Shown here in pieces: positions 25,993-33,512 of a DNA stretch of 64,000 nucleotides. Numbering within the stretch: position 1 is the first letter of the stretch; every line of letters starts with the position of its first letter. The stretch comes from a virus. The notes beneath the pieces were generated by a model that saw nothing but the letters and a program-made list of their open reading frames with translations, did no database searches and had not been told where the DNA came from. The stretch is from IMG/VR virus record IMGVR_UViG_3300009425_000016, positions 1 through 64,000 of that record; one strand, given 5' to 3'. Both the position numbers and the translations under genes were made by a program.

Positions 25993-26632
25993 TATTATAT
26001 CCGTTTATGAAATTTTTCCAACTTCTTCTGACAATAGGATTCCAAAATTCTGAATCCATATTACATCCATTAGTAAGAATATGATAACGTGGCTTATCAC
26101 TATTATTAATACACTCATGGTTCCATACATTAGAAAAAAGCCACGTAGATCCATTATCAATTGGGATATTGCCCCATCCTGATACATGAAAATCACAACC
26201 TTTTGGATGTTGAATAGAGAAATGTAGGATACTTGGGCCCATTATATCAAGGGTAAGTGGTTGGTCTTCAATATCTTTATCATTATGTAAAAAAATTGAA
26301 CCTCCCGGATCAATTTTCATAAATCTTGTTCTTTCATGAGATAATATTCCCGCATGATTTTGCAAAAAGTCTTTTGTTTTTGGACATTTATCCGCAATAC
26401 TTGTCCAATCATATCTAACATGTTCTAATTCTTCATGATAAACACTGCCGAATTCACCACCAACTCCATGTAATGCTAAACTAGACCAATTCTTTCCACT
26501 ACTTTCTCTATATGGTATCCATTCATCTAATTGTTCAACTTCATGTAAAATGTCTTCCCAACGAAATTGAAAGTCAAGCATTAACCACGGCAATGCACAA
26601 TTATTTATTGCGTAACTATAATCTTTATTCAT
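25979..26632 (-). CDS. Aspartyl/asparaginyl beta-hydroxylase-like 2OG-Fe(II) oxygenase
   Basis: A 217-aa protein in which RTRFMKIDPGGSIFLHNDKD gives H116-x-D118 in the usual AspH setting (a KxxPGG turn just before the metal ligands). NGSTWLFSNVWNHEC gives distal H172, and KPRYHIL provides R182 for 2-oxoglutarate. The start of the protein (LPWLMLDFQFRWEDILHEVE) is typical of the helical lead-in of this family. It would hydroxylate an amino-acid side chain or a small molecule. It lies between the orphan SPASM gene and the 1412-aa rSAM fusion, overlapping both. Confidence 0.78.
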   Translation of the reverse strand: MNKDYSYAINNCALPWLMLDFQFRWEDILHEVEQLDEWIPYRESSGKNWSSLALHGVGGEFGSVYHEELEHVRYDWTSIADKCPKTKDFLQNHAGILSHERTRFMKIDPGGSIFLHNDKDIEDQPLTLDIMGPSILHFSIQHPKGCDFHVSGWGNIPIDNGSTWLFSNVWNHECINNSDKPRYHILTNGCNMDSEFWNPIVRRSWKNFINGYNNVKF

Positions 26633-26933
26633 TTTTTTTATCTATAAAAGTGTCTCTATTTTTTAATTCACATGTCTGTTTACATTTTTTAACAGGTTCA
26701 TCTGAACTCCATGAATTTATAATACCATTAAATAATGGTCCGTCTAATATTTCTTGTATTGTTTGATTATGTAAACTATTATCATATTGTTGATTTAATT
26801 CACCAAATAACGTTTTTGGGGAATGCCCCGCCGCCATATTTAAAGATTCAGCATTTACATAACAACACGGTATTAATTCACCTACATGATTTATAAATAT
26901 CCTTTTTTGATTTCCATATTTACATTCTATCAT
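26625..26933 (-). CDS. Stand-alone SPASM-type iron-sulfur domain (102 aa)
   Basis: This small protein lines up with only the C-terminal third of the 353-aa rSAM protein of 28890-29951. Matching landmarks are MIECKYGNQKRIFINHVGELI with INCKAIDKKEIFVTAEGHVF, then PCCYV with PCCWT. TIQEILDGPLFNGIINSWS matches TIKEIVNGPFFKAIEDSWS, and VKKCKQTCELKN matches LKVCANKCGIGF. The cysteines (C4, CC, CxxxC) are those expected to hold an auxiliary cluster. No rSAM motif is present. The rSAM half without a SPASM domain is encoded two genes upstream (28300-28890), so the two are probably halves of one ancestral gene and may work as a two-chain enzyme. Confidence 0.8.
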   Translation of the reverse strand: MIECKYGNQKRIFINHVGELIPCCYVNAESLNMAAGHSPKTLFGELNQQYDNSLHNQTIQEILDGPLFNGIINSWSSDEPVKKCKQTCELKNRDTFIDKKNE

Positions 26934-28303
26934 ATTACTTTCTTTATACTATCCAAAAAATAATCCGCTAGCCATTGATTTGACTTTTTTCCAGGATGAC
27001 TTAAATCTCTTGCATAATCATCATAAGCAGAAGGAAGTTTATTTTTTTCAATGTATTCAATTACTTGTTCTCTCGTAGCCTGTTTTCCATCTTCAACAAA
27101 ATTCTCTATCATTTCTGCCATCTCACTAATTGATGTAACATTTATCTGTGCATCTACTTTATTAAAAGGTATCTCATAATCATCAGCCAAAAAATAATGA
27201 AAGGAAGCCTTATTTTCATAACAAACACCTTTAACAGCATTAATATTTCTTGATGCATTTAATTTATTCATATATATATTTCTGGACATATGATTAACCA
27301 ATTGTTTTACATATTGATCAAAATATATATCCCCCTCTTCACCCTGATGAGATCCGAACGGATTTGTACAAATATCAAATTCAAATAAGTCAGTATATTC
27401 AGTTTTATGTTGAATAAAAGAAACATCTTCCCACCAGTAAGGCTCTTTCTGGAGCTCCAATGTCCAATTAGATTCAAAACCCTTTAATATAAGATATTTA
27501 AGTAAATTTTCATTAAAATGAAAAGTACGAGTAATATTAGGACCTAAAAATACTACATGTTTCGGTTTTAAAAGAGGTATTAAATATTGACTAAAAAGAT
27601 ATGCTTGATCATGACTACCTCCTGATAGACCTACATTATAGTTTTTTAATCCCAAAGTTTTACTAAGTATATTAGAAAAACGATCTTTTTCTGCTAAACC
27701 TATACCATAAACATAACTACATCCTAATATTAAAATACTATCACCTTTATTGTCAAAATCAAATTCATCAGACCTAAATCCCCAACTATTATGTCTATAC
27801 CAAGGCACTTCTTCACATTCAGTCTGTAAATAATTTATTTGTTTTTTTGATAATGTATATGGCCAATCCTGGCCATCATGAATCATTTTAATTTTCTCAA
27901 ATTGTTCTGTATATCCACACATATCCAGTACATATTTGCCGTAACTGGAATTTTGAAATTTATCATATCGCTCTTTATTATCTTGCCCCATATAAAGATA
28001 ATCACCATTACGTCTATGCCAAGATGTATGCAAAAATGGTATAATTTGTTTTTCTGTAAAATCATGATTTTGTAAATATCCTATAAAATGAGTCAATTCT
28101 GTATCATGAACATTAAAATTTGTTAAATCAAATTCTCCATTATCAATTCTTTGACTAATTTTAGAAATCTTTTCTTCTGAACCATCTTTAATAGGGCATT
28201 TAGGTAAAATATCATCTTCCCATTCTAAACAAAATCCTTTAGTTTTGAAATCTTTTTCTAATTTAAACTTAGCGTTATGGGCATTTAGATGTTCTTCACT
28301 CAT
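26930..28303 (-). CDS. SGNH-hydrolase-like protein (457 aa)
   Basis: The second half has the SGNH blocks. ILILGCSYVYGIG has the block I serine (S196), YNVGLSGGSHDQ is block II, and FLGPNITRTF has the block III asparagine (N256). Near the end DLSHPG gives the block V Asp/His pair (D433, H436). The ~180-residue N-terminal region (helical, with WHRRNGDYLYMG and WYRHNSWGFRSDEF) is not part of the hydrolase core and may recognise the substrate. SGNH enzymes cleave or transfer esters, commonly acetyl groups on glycans. It is the gene that separates the rSAM half from the SPASM half, with ATGA overlaps on both sides. Confidence 0.78.
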   Translation of the reverse strand: MSEEHLNAHNAKFKLEKDFKTKGFCLEWEDDILPKCPIKDGSEEKISKISQRIDNGEFDLTNFNVHDTELTHFIGYLQNHDFTEKQIIPFLHTSWHRRNGDYLYMGQDNKERYDKFQNSSYGKYVLDMCGYTEQFEKIKMIHDGQDWPYTLSKKQINYLQTECEEVPWYRHNSWGFRSDEFDFDNKGDSILILGCSYVYGIGLAEKDRFSNILSKTLGLKNYNVGLSGGSHDQAYLFSQYLIPLLKPKHVVFLGPNITRTFHFNENLLKYLILKGFESNWTLELQKEPYWWEDVSFIQHKTEYTDLFEFDICTNPFGSHQGEEGDIYFDQYVKQLVNHMSRNIYMNKLNASRNINAVKGVCYENKASFHYFLADDYEIPFNKVDAQINVTSISEMAEMIENFVEDGKQATREQVIEYIEKNKLPSAYDDYARDLSHPGKKSNQWLADYFLDSIKKVI

Positions 28304-28890
28304 TTCACTTCTCCACTACCTGTTCTATGTGAATATATTTTTCTAAATCTTTTAAATCCTTCAACTTTAGACATATTCTCTGCCTTCTTTATTAAATGTT
28401 CATTATGATCAAATACAATAAATTGCCATGTTGCATTGCCGCCCGCACCTATAAATGCTCTATAATTTTCCTGCACCTTTTTAAAATTAGATCCAATTCT
28501 ATATTTTTCCAATGATTTTTGATCTGTTCCATCAAGACCAAAAAATACAGATAACTTTCTTCTACCCAGATCTTCCCAGAATTTAATAGTTCGAGTAGAT
28601 CCATTAGTAGCAACATTAACATCTGAAAAATCTAAAAAATAATCTACTATGTCTATAAATTCCGGATGAGTAGTGGGTTCATCGACTGATCCACAAAAAT
28701 TTATAATTTTCAAATTGGGTAAATATCCTTTCGGAATCCATTTTTTTAAATCTTCAAATTTAATATAAGACTTATTAAGTAATGGTCCAACTTTATCATG
28801 CATTTCTTGACGAAGACATCCTGGACATTTAATATTACAAAAACTAGTAAGTTCTATATCAATCCATTCTATGGTATTTTTATTCCACAT
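28300..28890 (-). CDS. Radical SAM domain protein lacking its SPASM half (196 aa)
   Basis: The cluster motif is C18-x3-C22-x2-C25 (SFCNIKCPGCLRQ), at exactly the same positions as in its neighbour 28890-29951 (C18/C22/C25). IINFCGSVDEPTTHPEF is the SAM loop. SVFFGLDGTDQKSLEKYR and WQFIVFDHNEH are also shared (FSIDGLEDTNHLYRQ and WDFIVFKHNEH in the neighbour). The protein ends at SHRTGSGEVK, where the paralogue continues for about 150 residues into linker and SPASM domain. The stop overlaps the SGNH start by ATGA. The missing C-terminal domain appears as the separate 102-aa gene 26625-26933. Confidence 0.88.
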   Translation of the reverse strand: MWNKNTIEWIDIELTSFCNIKCPGCLRQEMHDKVGPLLNKSYIKFEDLKKWIPKGYLPNLKIINFCGSVDEPTTHPEFIDIVDYFLDFSDVNVATNGSTRTIKFWEDLGRRKLSVFFGLDGTDQKSLEKYRIGSNFKKVQENYRAFIGAGGNATWQFIVFDHNEHLIKKAENMSKVEGFKRFRKIYSHRTGSGEVK

Positions 28891-29951
28891 TATAAAAATT
28901 GTTCATTATATGCATCAAATCCTATTCCACATTTGTTAGCGCAAACTTTAAGTTTTCCATCTTTAACACTGGAACATGACCAAGAGTCTTCTATGGCTTT
29001 GAAAAACGGGCCGTTAACTATTTCTTTTATAGTATGTTTTCTGAGACTGATATTTTCATAATCTCCTATTAATTTCCAAATAGGTGCTTCGCGGGGTTTC
29101 CAATACCATTTATATTGTTGTCCCGCTGTCCAACAACAAGGAAACACATGTCCTTCTGCCGTAACAAATATTTCCTTCTTATCTATTGCTTTACAATTAA
29201 TAGGTGTTGTATCATAATATGCATCCATGCTACCATGTTCAGTAACTAAATCTTTTTCTTTTTTTAGTGCAACATTAACAAACTCTAAACTGGGTTTTTC
29301 TAACTTCTGAGTATTTTCGCCTTTTCGATTTGTTGCTTGATGGACGTCTTTACCTTTATGTTGAACAGTCGAAAAGAAACGTCCTGTTTTTTTGACTTGA
29401 AATTTTTCAAAGCCCATATCCATCGCCAATTGTCTTGCCTCATCTACCTGATGTTCATTATGTTTAAACACTATAAAATCCCATTTAGCATGACCACCTC
29501 GATCAATAAACGCCTTGGCATTCTCCATTACTCTTTCCCATTTAACTTTTTGCCTATATAAATGATTAGTATCCTCTAAACCATCTATACTAAATGTTAC
29601 AACTACATCTATATCTGCTAAATCTTCCCAAAAATATTCTGGTTTAGCGCCTCCATTGGTATTCATACCTAACCACATATTGGGATTAGCATTTCTAAAA
29701 GATCTAAATCCCTCGATTGCATAATTGCTTATGCATGGATCACCCAAATTACCACACATATACATGGAGTCCAACTGTTCTACAAAATGCCAAGGAAACA
29801 TTTCATAATAATCCATAGAACTTAACATTGCATTTGTGAGATAGGGATTATCTTTACCACCATTTATATTACGGTCACATTGAGGGCAAGCGGCATTACA
29901 TCCCTGAGTAGGTTCAATATGCACACTTTTTATTTCATCATATCTATACAT
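28890..29951 (-). CDS. Radical SAM/SPASM protein (353 aa)
   Basis: A complete, compact rSAM-SPASM enzyme. The core motif is C18-x3-C22-x2-C25 (QGCNAACPQCDRN). MYMCGNLGDPCIS follows at the SAM-loop position (GNxGDP rather than GGEP), then VVTFSIDGLEDTN and WDFIVFKHNEHQ. The SPASM part starts around INCKAIDKKEIFV, with PCCWTAG and CANKCGIGF supplying cluster cysteines. SPASM enzymes frequently modify ribosomal peptides, but many other substrates are known. It overlaps the upstream twitch rSAM by 22 bp and abuts the truncated paralogue (1-bp overlap), so the two paralogues arose side by side. Confidence 0.9.
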   Translation of the reverse strand: MYRYDEIKSVHIEPTQGCNAACPQCDRNINGGKDNPYLTNAMLSSMDYYEMFPWHFVEQLDSMYMCGNLGDPCISNYAIEGFRSFRNANPNMWLGMNTNGGAKPEYFWEDLADIDVVVTFSIDGLEDTNHLYRQKVKWERVMENAKAFIDRGGHAKWDFIVFKHNEHQVDEARQLAMDMGFEKFQVKKTGRFFSTVQHKGKDVHQATNRKGENTQKLEKPSLEFVNVALKKEKDLVTEHGSMDAYYDTTPINCKAIDKKEIFVTAEGHVFPCCWTAGQQYKWYWKPREAPIWKLIGDYENISLRKHTIKEIVNGPFFKAIEDSWSCSSVKDGKLKVCANKCGIGFDAYNEQFL

Positions 29952-31309
29952 AATTCTGGAAAAACTCTTTCAAATTGTTTATGTGGTCTTAATCTATTTA
30001 AATGTGAAATATATTCTTGAAATTCGGGAAGTCTTTCAGACCAATCTTCATCATCCATGAAATTTAATAGTCCTTCATATCTTTTAATTCCATAGGATGA
30101 ATTTGCCCAATCATCAAATTCTATATTTTCTACACCGGTACATAATTTCCAATTATCTTCCATCCAAGGAAAAAACTCTTCTTCATATTTCTCTCTAATT
30201 TTATATTTTAATTCTTTTGGTATTATTTTAACATTTAATTGTGGTGGCCAATATGCCAAATGACAATTGATCATTCCTGCTCCCCCAGGCCATTTATTTA
30301 TTTTCTTATATCCTTGCTGAACTTTCCAAGATATAAATTCTGGAAGATAATTAATACTCAATGCCATAATAGTTGTTGCGGTTGTTACTGTAATATTATC
30401 ATCAGTCTGATCCATTAATTTTAAATTCTTTTCAATAATTTTCCATCTACTAGGATAGCGAATATAATCATTATATTTTCCCCAACTATCTATTGAAAAA
30501 TGAAATATTACATGTTTAAATTCACTCCACAATTTGAATAATTTATCTGGTAATTCGACTCCATTTGAATTATATCTTAATTCAATTTTAGAAGCATAGC
30601 CCATTTCAATTACTTTTTCAAGTAAAGTATAATGTTCCTCTATTATTGTACTTTCTCCTCCGGCAAAATACAATTGATAAATGTTGGGTATTTGACTGTA
30701 TAAATCTTCCCAAAAATGAGGACTTATTTTATGCCAATTATACGTTCCTCCATCTTCATTTTTTTTCCATTGACTAGTATCTTTTAATCTTTCATTTTTT
30801 ATTTTAGGATAAAAATCTAACCATTCTTTATTCCATCCAGAAGAATCATTTGGAGAACACATCACACAAGCTAATTGACATTTACTTCCTAATCGTAAAT
30901 CAATATATCTAAGTTTAGGTTCAACAGAACCATCTTCATTTGTATTTTTTATCAATTCATCTAAATCATAAATTTCTCCCCATTTATTAGTTTCCCAAAT
31001 TCTTTTGGGAATATGACCAGAATCCTCTTCTTTAAAACATTTAATACATTGAGGAGGACGTTCACCTTTCATCATCATTAATCTAGTACGCTTCATATAA
31101 TCATTATTCCACGCATCTAATAATCGAGTAGTGTTTAAATTAGCACATTGACCATCCTCATTTCTTATATTTGCCTTTGTTCTTATAGAAGAATTTGGGT
31201 CTTGAACAGCAGACGCATTCGCAGTACAACATACTCTCATATGTCCATTAGGTCTTGTTGATAAATGTATCCACGGCAATGCGCAGAAAGTTGGGGAAGG
31301 ATAATCCAT
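29930..31309 (-). CDS. Twitch-type radical SAM enzyme, first gene of the operon
   Basis: I take ATG 31309 (MDYPSPTF) as start, with GTGAG a few bases upstream. A GTG at 31321 would add four residues. In the 459-aa product the N-terminal cysteines are C9 (TFCALPWIHLSTRP), C27/C28 (RVCCTANAS) and C88/C91 (PQCIKCFKEED). The core motif is C144-x3-C148-x2-C151 (GSKCQLACVMCSPND, with Gln in the position where the others have Asn), and YFAGGESTIIEE binds SAM (GGES). The protein is collinear with the second rSAM unit of the 1412-aa fusion. The ATAAATA motif at 31344-31350 would make it the first gene of the long minus-strand run. Confidence 0.9.
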   Translation of the reverse strand: MDYPSPTFCALPWIHLSTRPNGHMRVCCTANASAVQDPNSSIRTKANIRNEDGQCANLNTTRLLDAWNNDYMKRTRLMMMKGERPPQCIKCFKEEDSGHIPKRIWETNKWGEIYDLDELIKNTNEDGSVEPKLRYIDLRLGSKCQLACVMCSPNDSSGWNKEWLDFYPKIKNERLKDTSQWKKNEDGGTYNWHKISPHFWEDLYSQIPNIYQLYFAGGESTIIEEHYTLLEKVIEMGYASKIELRYNSNGVELPDKLFKLWSEFKHVIFHFSIDSWGKYNDYIRYPSRWKIIEKNLKLMDQTDDNITVTTATTIMALSINYLPEFISWKVQQGYKKINKWPGGAGMINCHLAYWPPQLNVKIIPKELKYKIREKYEEEFFPWMEDNWKLCTGVENIEFDDWANSSYGIKRYEGLLNFMDDEDWSERLPEFQEYISHLNRLRPHKQFERVFPELCIDMMK

Positions 31310-31320
31310 AAATTGTCTCA

Positions 31321-31327
31321 CTAAATA
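31321..31327 (+). promoter_or_regulatory. Putative late promoter CTAAATA for plus-strand cassette
   Basis: CTAAATA on the plus strand, 35-41 bases before the glycosyltransferase start at 31362, in the short divergent gap. It is the same variant as that before gp13, close to the T4 late consensus. Confidence 0.45.
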
Positions 31328-31343
31328 TTAATAACTATAATTA

Positions 31344-31350
31344 TATTTAT
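31344..31350 (-). promoter_or_regulatory. Putative late promoter ATAAATA for the rSAM operon
   Basis: ATAAATA on the minus strand, 35-41 bases before ATG 31309. It is the only promoter-like motif I found at a gene junction upstream of the minus-strand run that continues to about 8.2 kb. In such AT-rich DNA the motif alone is weak evidence; position supports it. Confidence 0.45.
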
Positions 31351-31361
31351 GCTACTAAAAT

Positions 31362-32114
31362 ATGACTAATTTTTTTTGTTTGAAGTGGGGAAATAAATAT
31401 CCTCCAAAATATGTGAATCGATTATTCAATTCTTTAAAAATACACTATAATAATTCTTTTAATTTTCATTGTTTAACAGAAAATTCTAAAGGATTAAATA
31501 AAGATATTGAAATAAAACCAATTCCTACAACATTCGATGAATTTCCAAGAACTCAAATTTTCACTTCAGAAAAAATGTGTTATTTTGGAGATTATGCTAA
31601 CATGTCAGGTAAAAAGGCATGGTTTGATTTAGATATATTGATTCAAAATAACATAACAAAATACATACATAAAAATCATCCAAAACCAAAATTTATTTGG
31701 AATTATTGGAGAGATTCATCGGCCTCAAAATTAAATTATGGATATTTAACAACTCCTATAAATTCTTCATTTGTTGCTTGGGATAATGATGCTGGATATG
31801 AAATGTATGAAAATTTATTAAAAACAAAAAAGGAAGCATTCTTTTCATATCCATCTTTCGATAAATTCATATTTTATCAATGTCATCGCAAAAAAATGGT
31901 AGATTTCTGGCCTTCAACCACTGCCTATAATTACAATATAGGTGCAAAATTTCCAAATGATATGACTCCAACAGAATATAAAAAACGTTATAAAATATGT
32001 CTATTCAATACTTCACATAAAGCATGGGCAAAAGAACATGAACAACATGTAGAATTACATGATGCACAAGGATGGGCAAAAGAATTATGGGAAAGTTATA
32101 ATGTCATCTTATGA
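31362..32114 (+). CDS. Glycosyltransferase-like protein (GT-A, DxD)
   Basis: A 250-aa protein with a nucleotide-sugar transferase layout. FFCLKWGNKYPPKYVNRLF gives the first strand and donor-loop region, NFHCLTE the second strand, and SGKKAWFDLDILI the metal-binding D89-x-D91. FIWNYWRDSS and TTPINSSFVAWDND are the acceptor-side strands. It lacks a signal peptide or membrane segment, so it acts in the cytoplasm. The acceptor could be phage protein, DNA modification or host glycan. It is the first of five plus-strand frames, each overlapping the next by 8-16 bp, in an extremely AT-rich segment. Confidence 0.8.
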   Translation: MTNFFCLKWGNKYPPKYVNRLFNSLKIHYNNSFNFHCLTENSKGLNKDIEIKPIPTTFDEFPRTQIFTSEKMCYFGDYANMSGKKAWFDLDILIQNNITKYIHKNHPKPKFIWNYWRDSSASKLNYGYLTTPINSSFVAWDNDAGYEMYENLLKTKKEAFFSYPSFDKFIFYQCHRKKMVDFWPSTTAYNYNIGAKFPNDMTPTEYKKRYKICLFNTSHKAWAKEHEQHVELHDAQGWAKELWESYNVIL

Positions 32115-32634
32115 AACTTTATTAAAAACAAAACATAAAAAATTTAAATATTTAATTGAATATTCTAATAATAAAGATGTTCAAAAAATATCATGGCGAG
32201 TATTTGACGAAATCATGATACATTATGAAGAAGAGCCCGTACATTTTTTATGTAGTTGGTTCTGTCATATAGAAGTGGATGATTTTGAATTATTCGGGTA
32301 TAAGTGCTATTATTATGATATAGATCCTATGGTATGCAAAATTAATAAATTAATAACAAAGAATGTTATTAATAAAGATGTTATATTTGATGATGTTAAA
32401 ATAGAAGACGGTATAATTGTAAACAAATATTGTGAAACATGTTATCCTGTTGGTAGAAAGTTCTCAGGAAAGTTTGTTTTAGTTGGTTCTGATAATCCAC
32501 ATCTATCTTGTATTAATCCGATAAATAGTTGTCAACAAATTATAGATCAAAATCAATTAACAACAATTCATTATAAAACTGAAATAAAAGGTAAACATAA
32601 TTATTATTTGGTGGTAGGATGCAATCAACTATAG
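32101..32634 (+). CDS. Rossmann-like protein, paralogue of the next gene (177 aa)
   Basis: The start is chosen at ATG 32101 (MSSYETLLKT), inside the 3' end of the glycosyltransferase gene. The longer frame adds only antisense-like residues. Landmarks shared with 32619-33512 are FLCSWFCHIEVDDF (GGWFGCPLIDLL there) and CYYYDIDPMVCKINKLI (KIDFYEKDELCKKIL). GKFVLVGSDNPHL (NPVVAIQSNDYFG) and the final HNYYLVVGC (RYMTIGHW) also match. The strand-acid-helix order looks like a methyltransferase-type Rossmann fold with the acidic residue at the end of beta-2, but the glycine-rich motif I is degenerate. The function is unknown. Confidence 0.65.
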   Translation: MSSYETLLKTKHKKFKYLIEYSNNKDVQKISWRVFDEIMIHYEEEPVHFLCSWFCHIEVDDFELFGYKCYYYDIDPMVCKINKLITKNVINKDVIFDDVKIEDGIIVNKYCETCYPVGRKFSGKFVLVGSDNPHLSCINPINSCQQIIDQNQLTTIHYKTEIKGKHNYYLVVGCNQL

Positions 32635-33512
32635 AAAAATTAAAAAAATTTGAAGATAATATTGAAAAGAAAAATCAAGAAATTAGAGATTCTGCAGGAA
32701 ATATTAGAAAAACTATTGGAAAATTAAAAAATGATGTTAGAAAAACTATTGGAAAATATAAAACAAATGTTGGAAAAAATAAAAAACATGTAAGTGATAC
32801 CACAAAAAAAATTAATAAATTACCATATCATAAAATAGAACAATGGATAATAAACAATCAGGTTGGTAGTTTAGAAAGTTATCAAGATTCTTTATCACAT
32901 GGACAATTATCTTCAAAACAATGGTTAGTTGACAAATTACCCAAAGGAAAAGATTTATATCTTGAAGTTATTTCAGACGGAACGCCAACTATTTTAGGAT
33001 ATACACAACATTTACCTTTGGTCAATAGTGAAGGTAATACTGACCCATACCCTGAATCATCTTTATATATTGAAATTATTGGTGGATGGTTTGGTTGTCC
33101 ATTAATAGATCTGTTACATTCTAAATTAGAAATAAAAAAAATAGACTTTTATGAAAAAGATGAATTATGTAAAAAAATATTAGCACAATATCTAAATCAT
33201 TTTGAATTTCCCTTTGAGATTTCTATTTTCGGAGATTTTTTTGAAAGAAAAGAAATTAGACGTAGAGATTTAATCATTAATACCTCAGGAGAACATATGG
33301 AAGATATTATAAAAATGAAACATTATTTTAAAGGAAATCCTGTAGTTGCTATACAATCAAATGATTATTTTGGATTAGATGAACATATCAATTGTGTTCA
33401 TAATGTTGAAGAATTAATTGAAAAAAATCAAATTAAAAATGTGGTATATAAAGGTAGATTAGATTTTCCAAAATATACAAGATATATGACCATAGGTCAT
33501 TGGTATGTTTAA
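32619..33512 (+). CDS. Protein with N-terminal 11-residue repeats and Rossmann-like domain
   Basis: The first ~65 residues are lysine-rich with an 11-residue repeat (RKTIGKLKNDV, RKTIGKYKTNV, then a weaker copy). The DNA is also repeated, with near-identical 21-base units at 32704 and 32737. Eleven-residue periodicity suggests a long amphipathic helix that could lie on a membrane or polymer. The C-terminal ~200 residues resemble the preceding gene: IEIIGGWFGCPLIDLL, IKKIDFYEKDELCKK, RDLIINTSGEH, NPVVAIQSNDY. The strand order fits a methyltransferase-like fold without certain catalytic residues. It overlaps both neighbours. Confidence 0.65.
   Translation: MQSTIEKLKKFEDNIEKKNQEIRDSAGNIRKTIGKLKNDVRKTIGKYKTNVGKNKKHVSDTTKKINKLPYHKIEQWIINNQVGSLESYQDSLSHGQLSSKQWLVDKLPKGKDLYLEVISDGTPTILGYTQHLPLVNSEGNTDPYPESSLYIEIIGGWFGCPLIDLLHSKLEIKKIDFYEKDELCKKILAQYLNHFEFPFEISIFGDFFERKEIRRRDLIINTSGEHMEDIIKMKHYFKGNPVVAIQSNDYFGLDEHINCVHNVEELIEKNQIKNVVYKGRLDFPKYTRYMTIGHWYV

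Noticed and set aside
25979-26632. CALPW motif at the start of the AspH-like protein as a twitch rSAM fragment
   Set aside because: Only one cysteine block is present and the rest follows the AspH family; LPW is part of its usual N-terminal strand, so the likeness is probably chance.
14424-31309. Possible RiPP precursor peptide for the radical SAM enzymes
   Set aside because: I looked between and within the genes for a short Cys-, Gly- or Tyr-rich frame with a leader; junctions are overlapping with no room, and no convincing candidate was found.
29930-31321. GTG start at 31321 for the first rSAM gene
   Set aside because: ATG at 31309 has a GTGAG site at proper distance; the GTG lacks one. 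The difference is only four residues.
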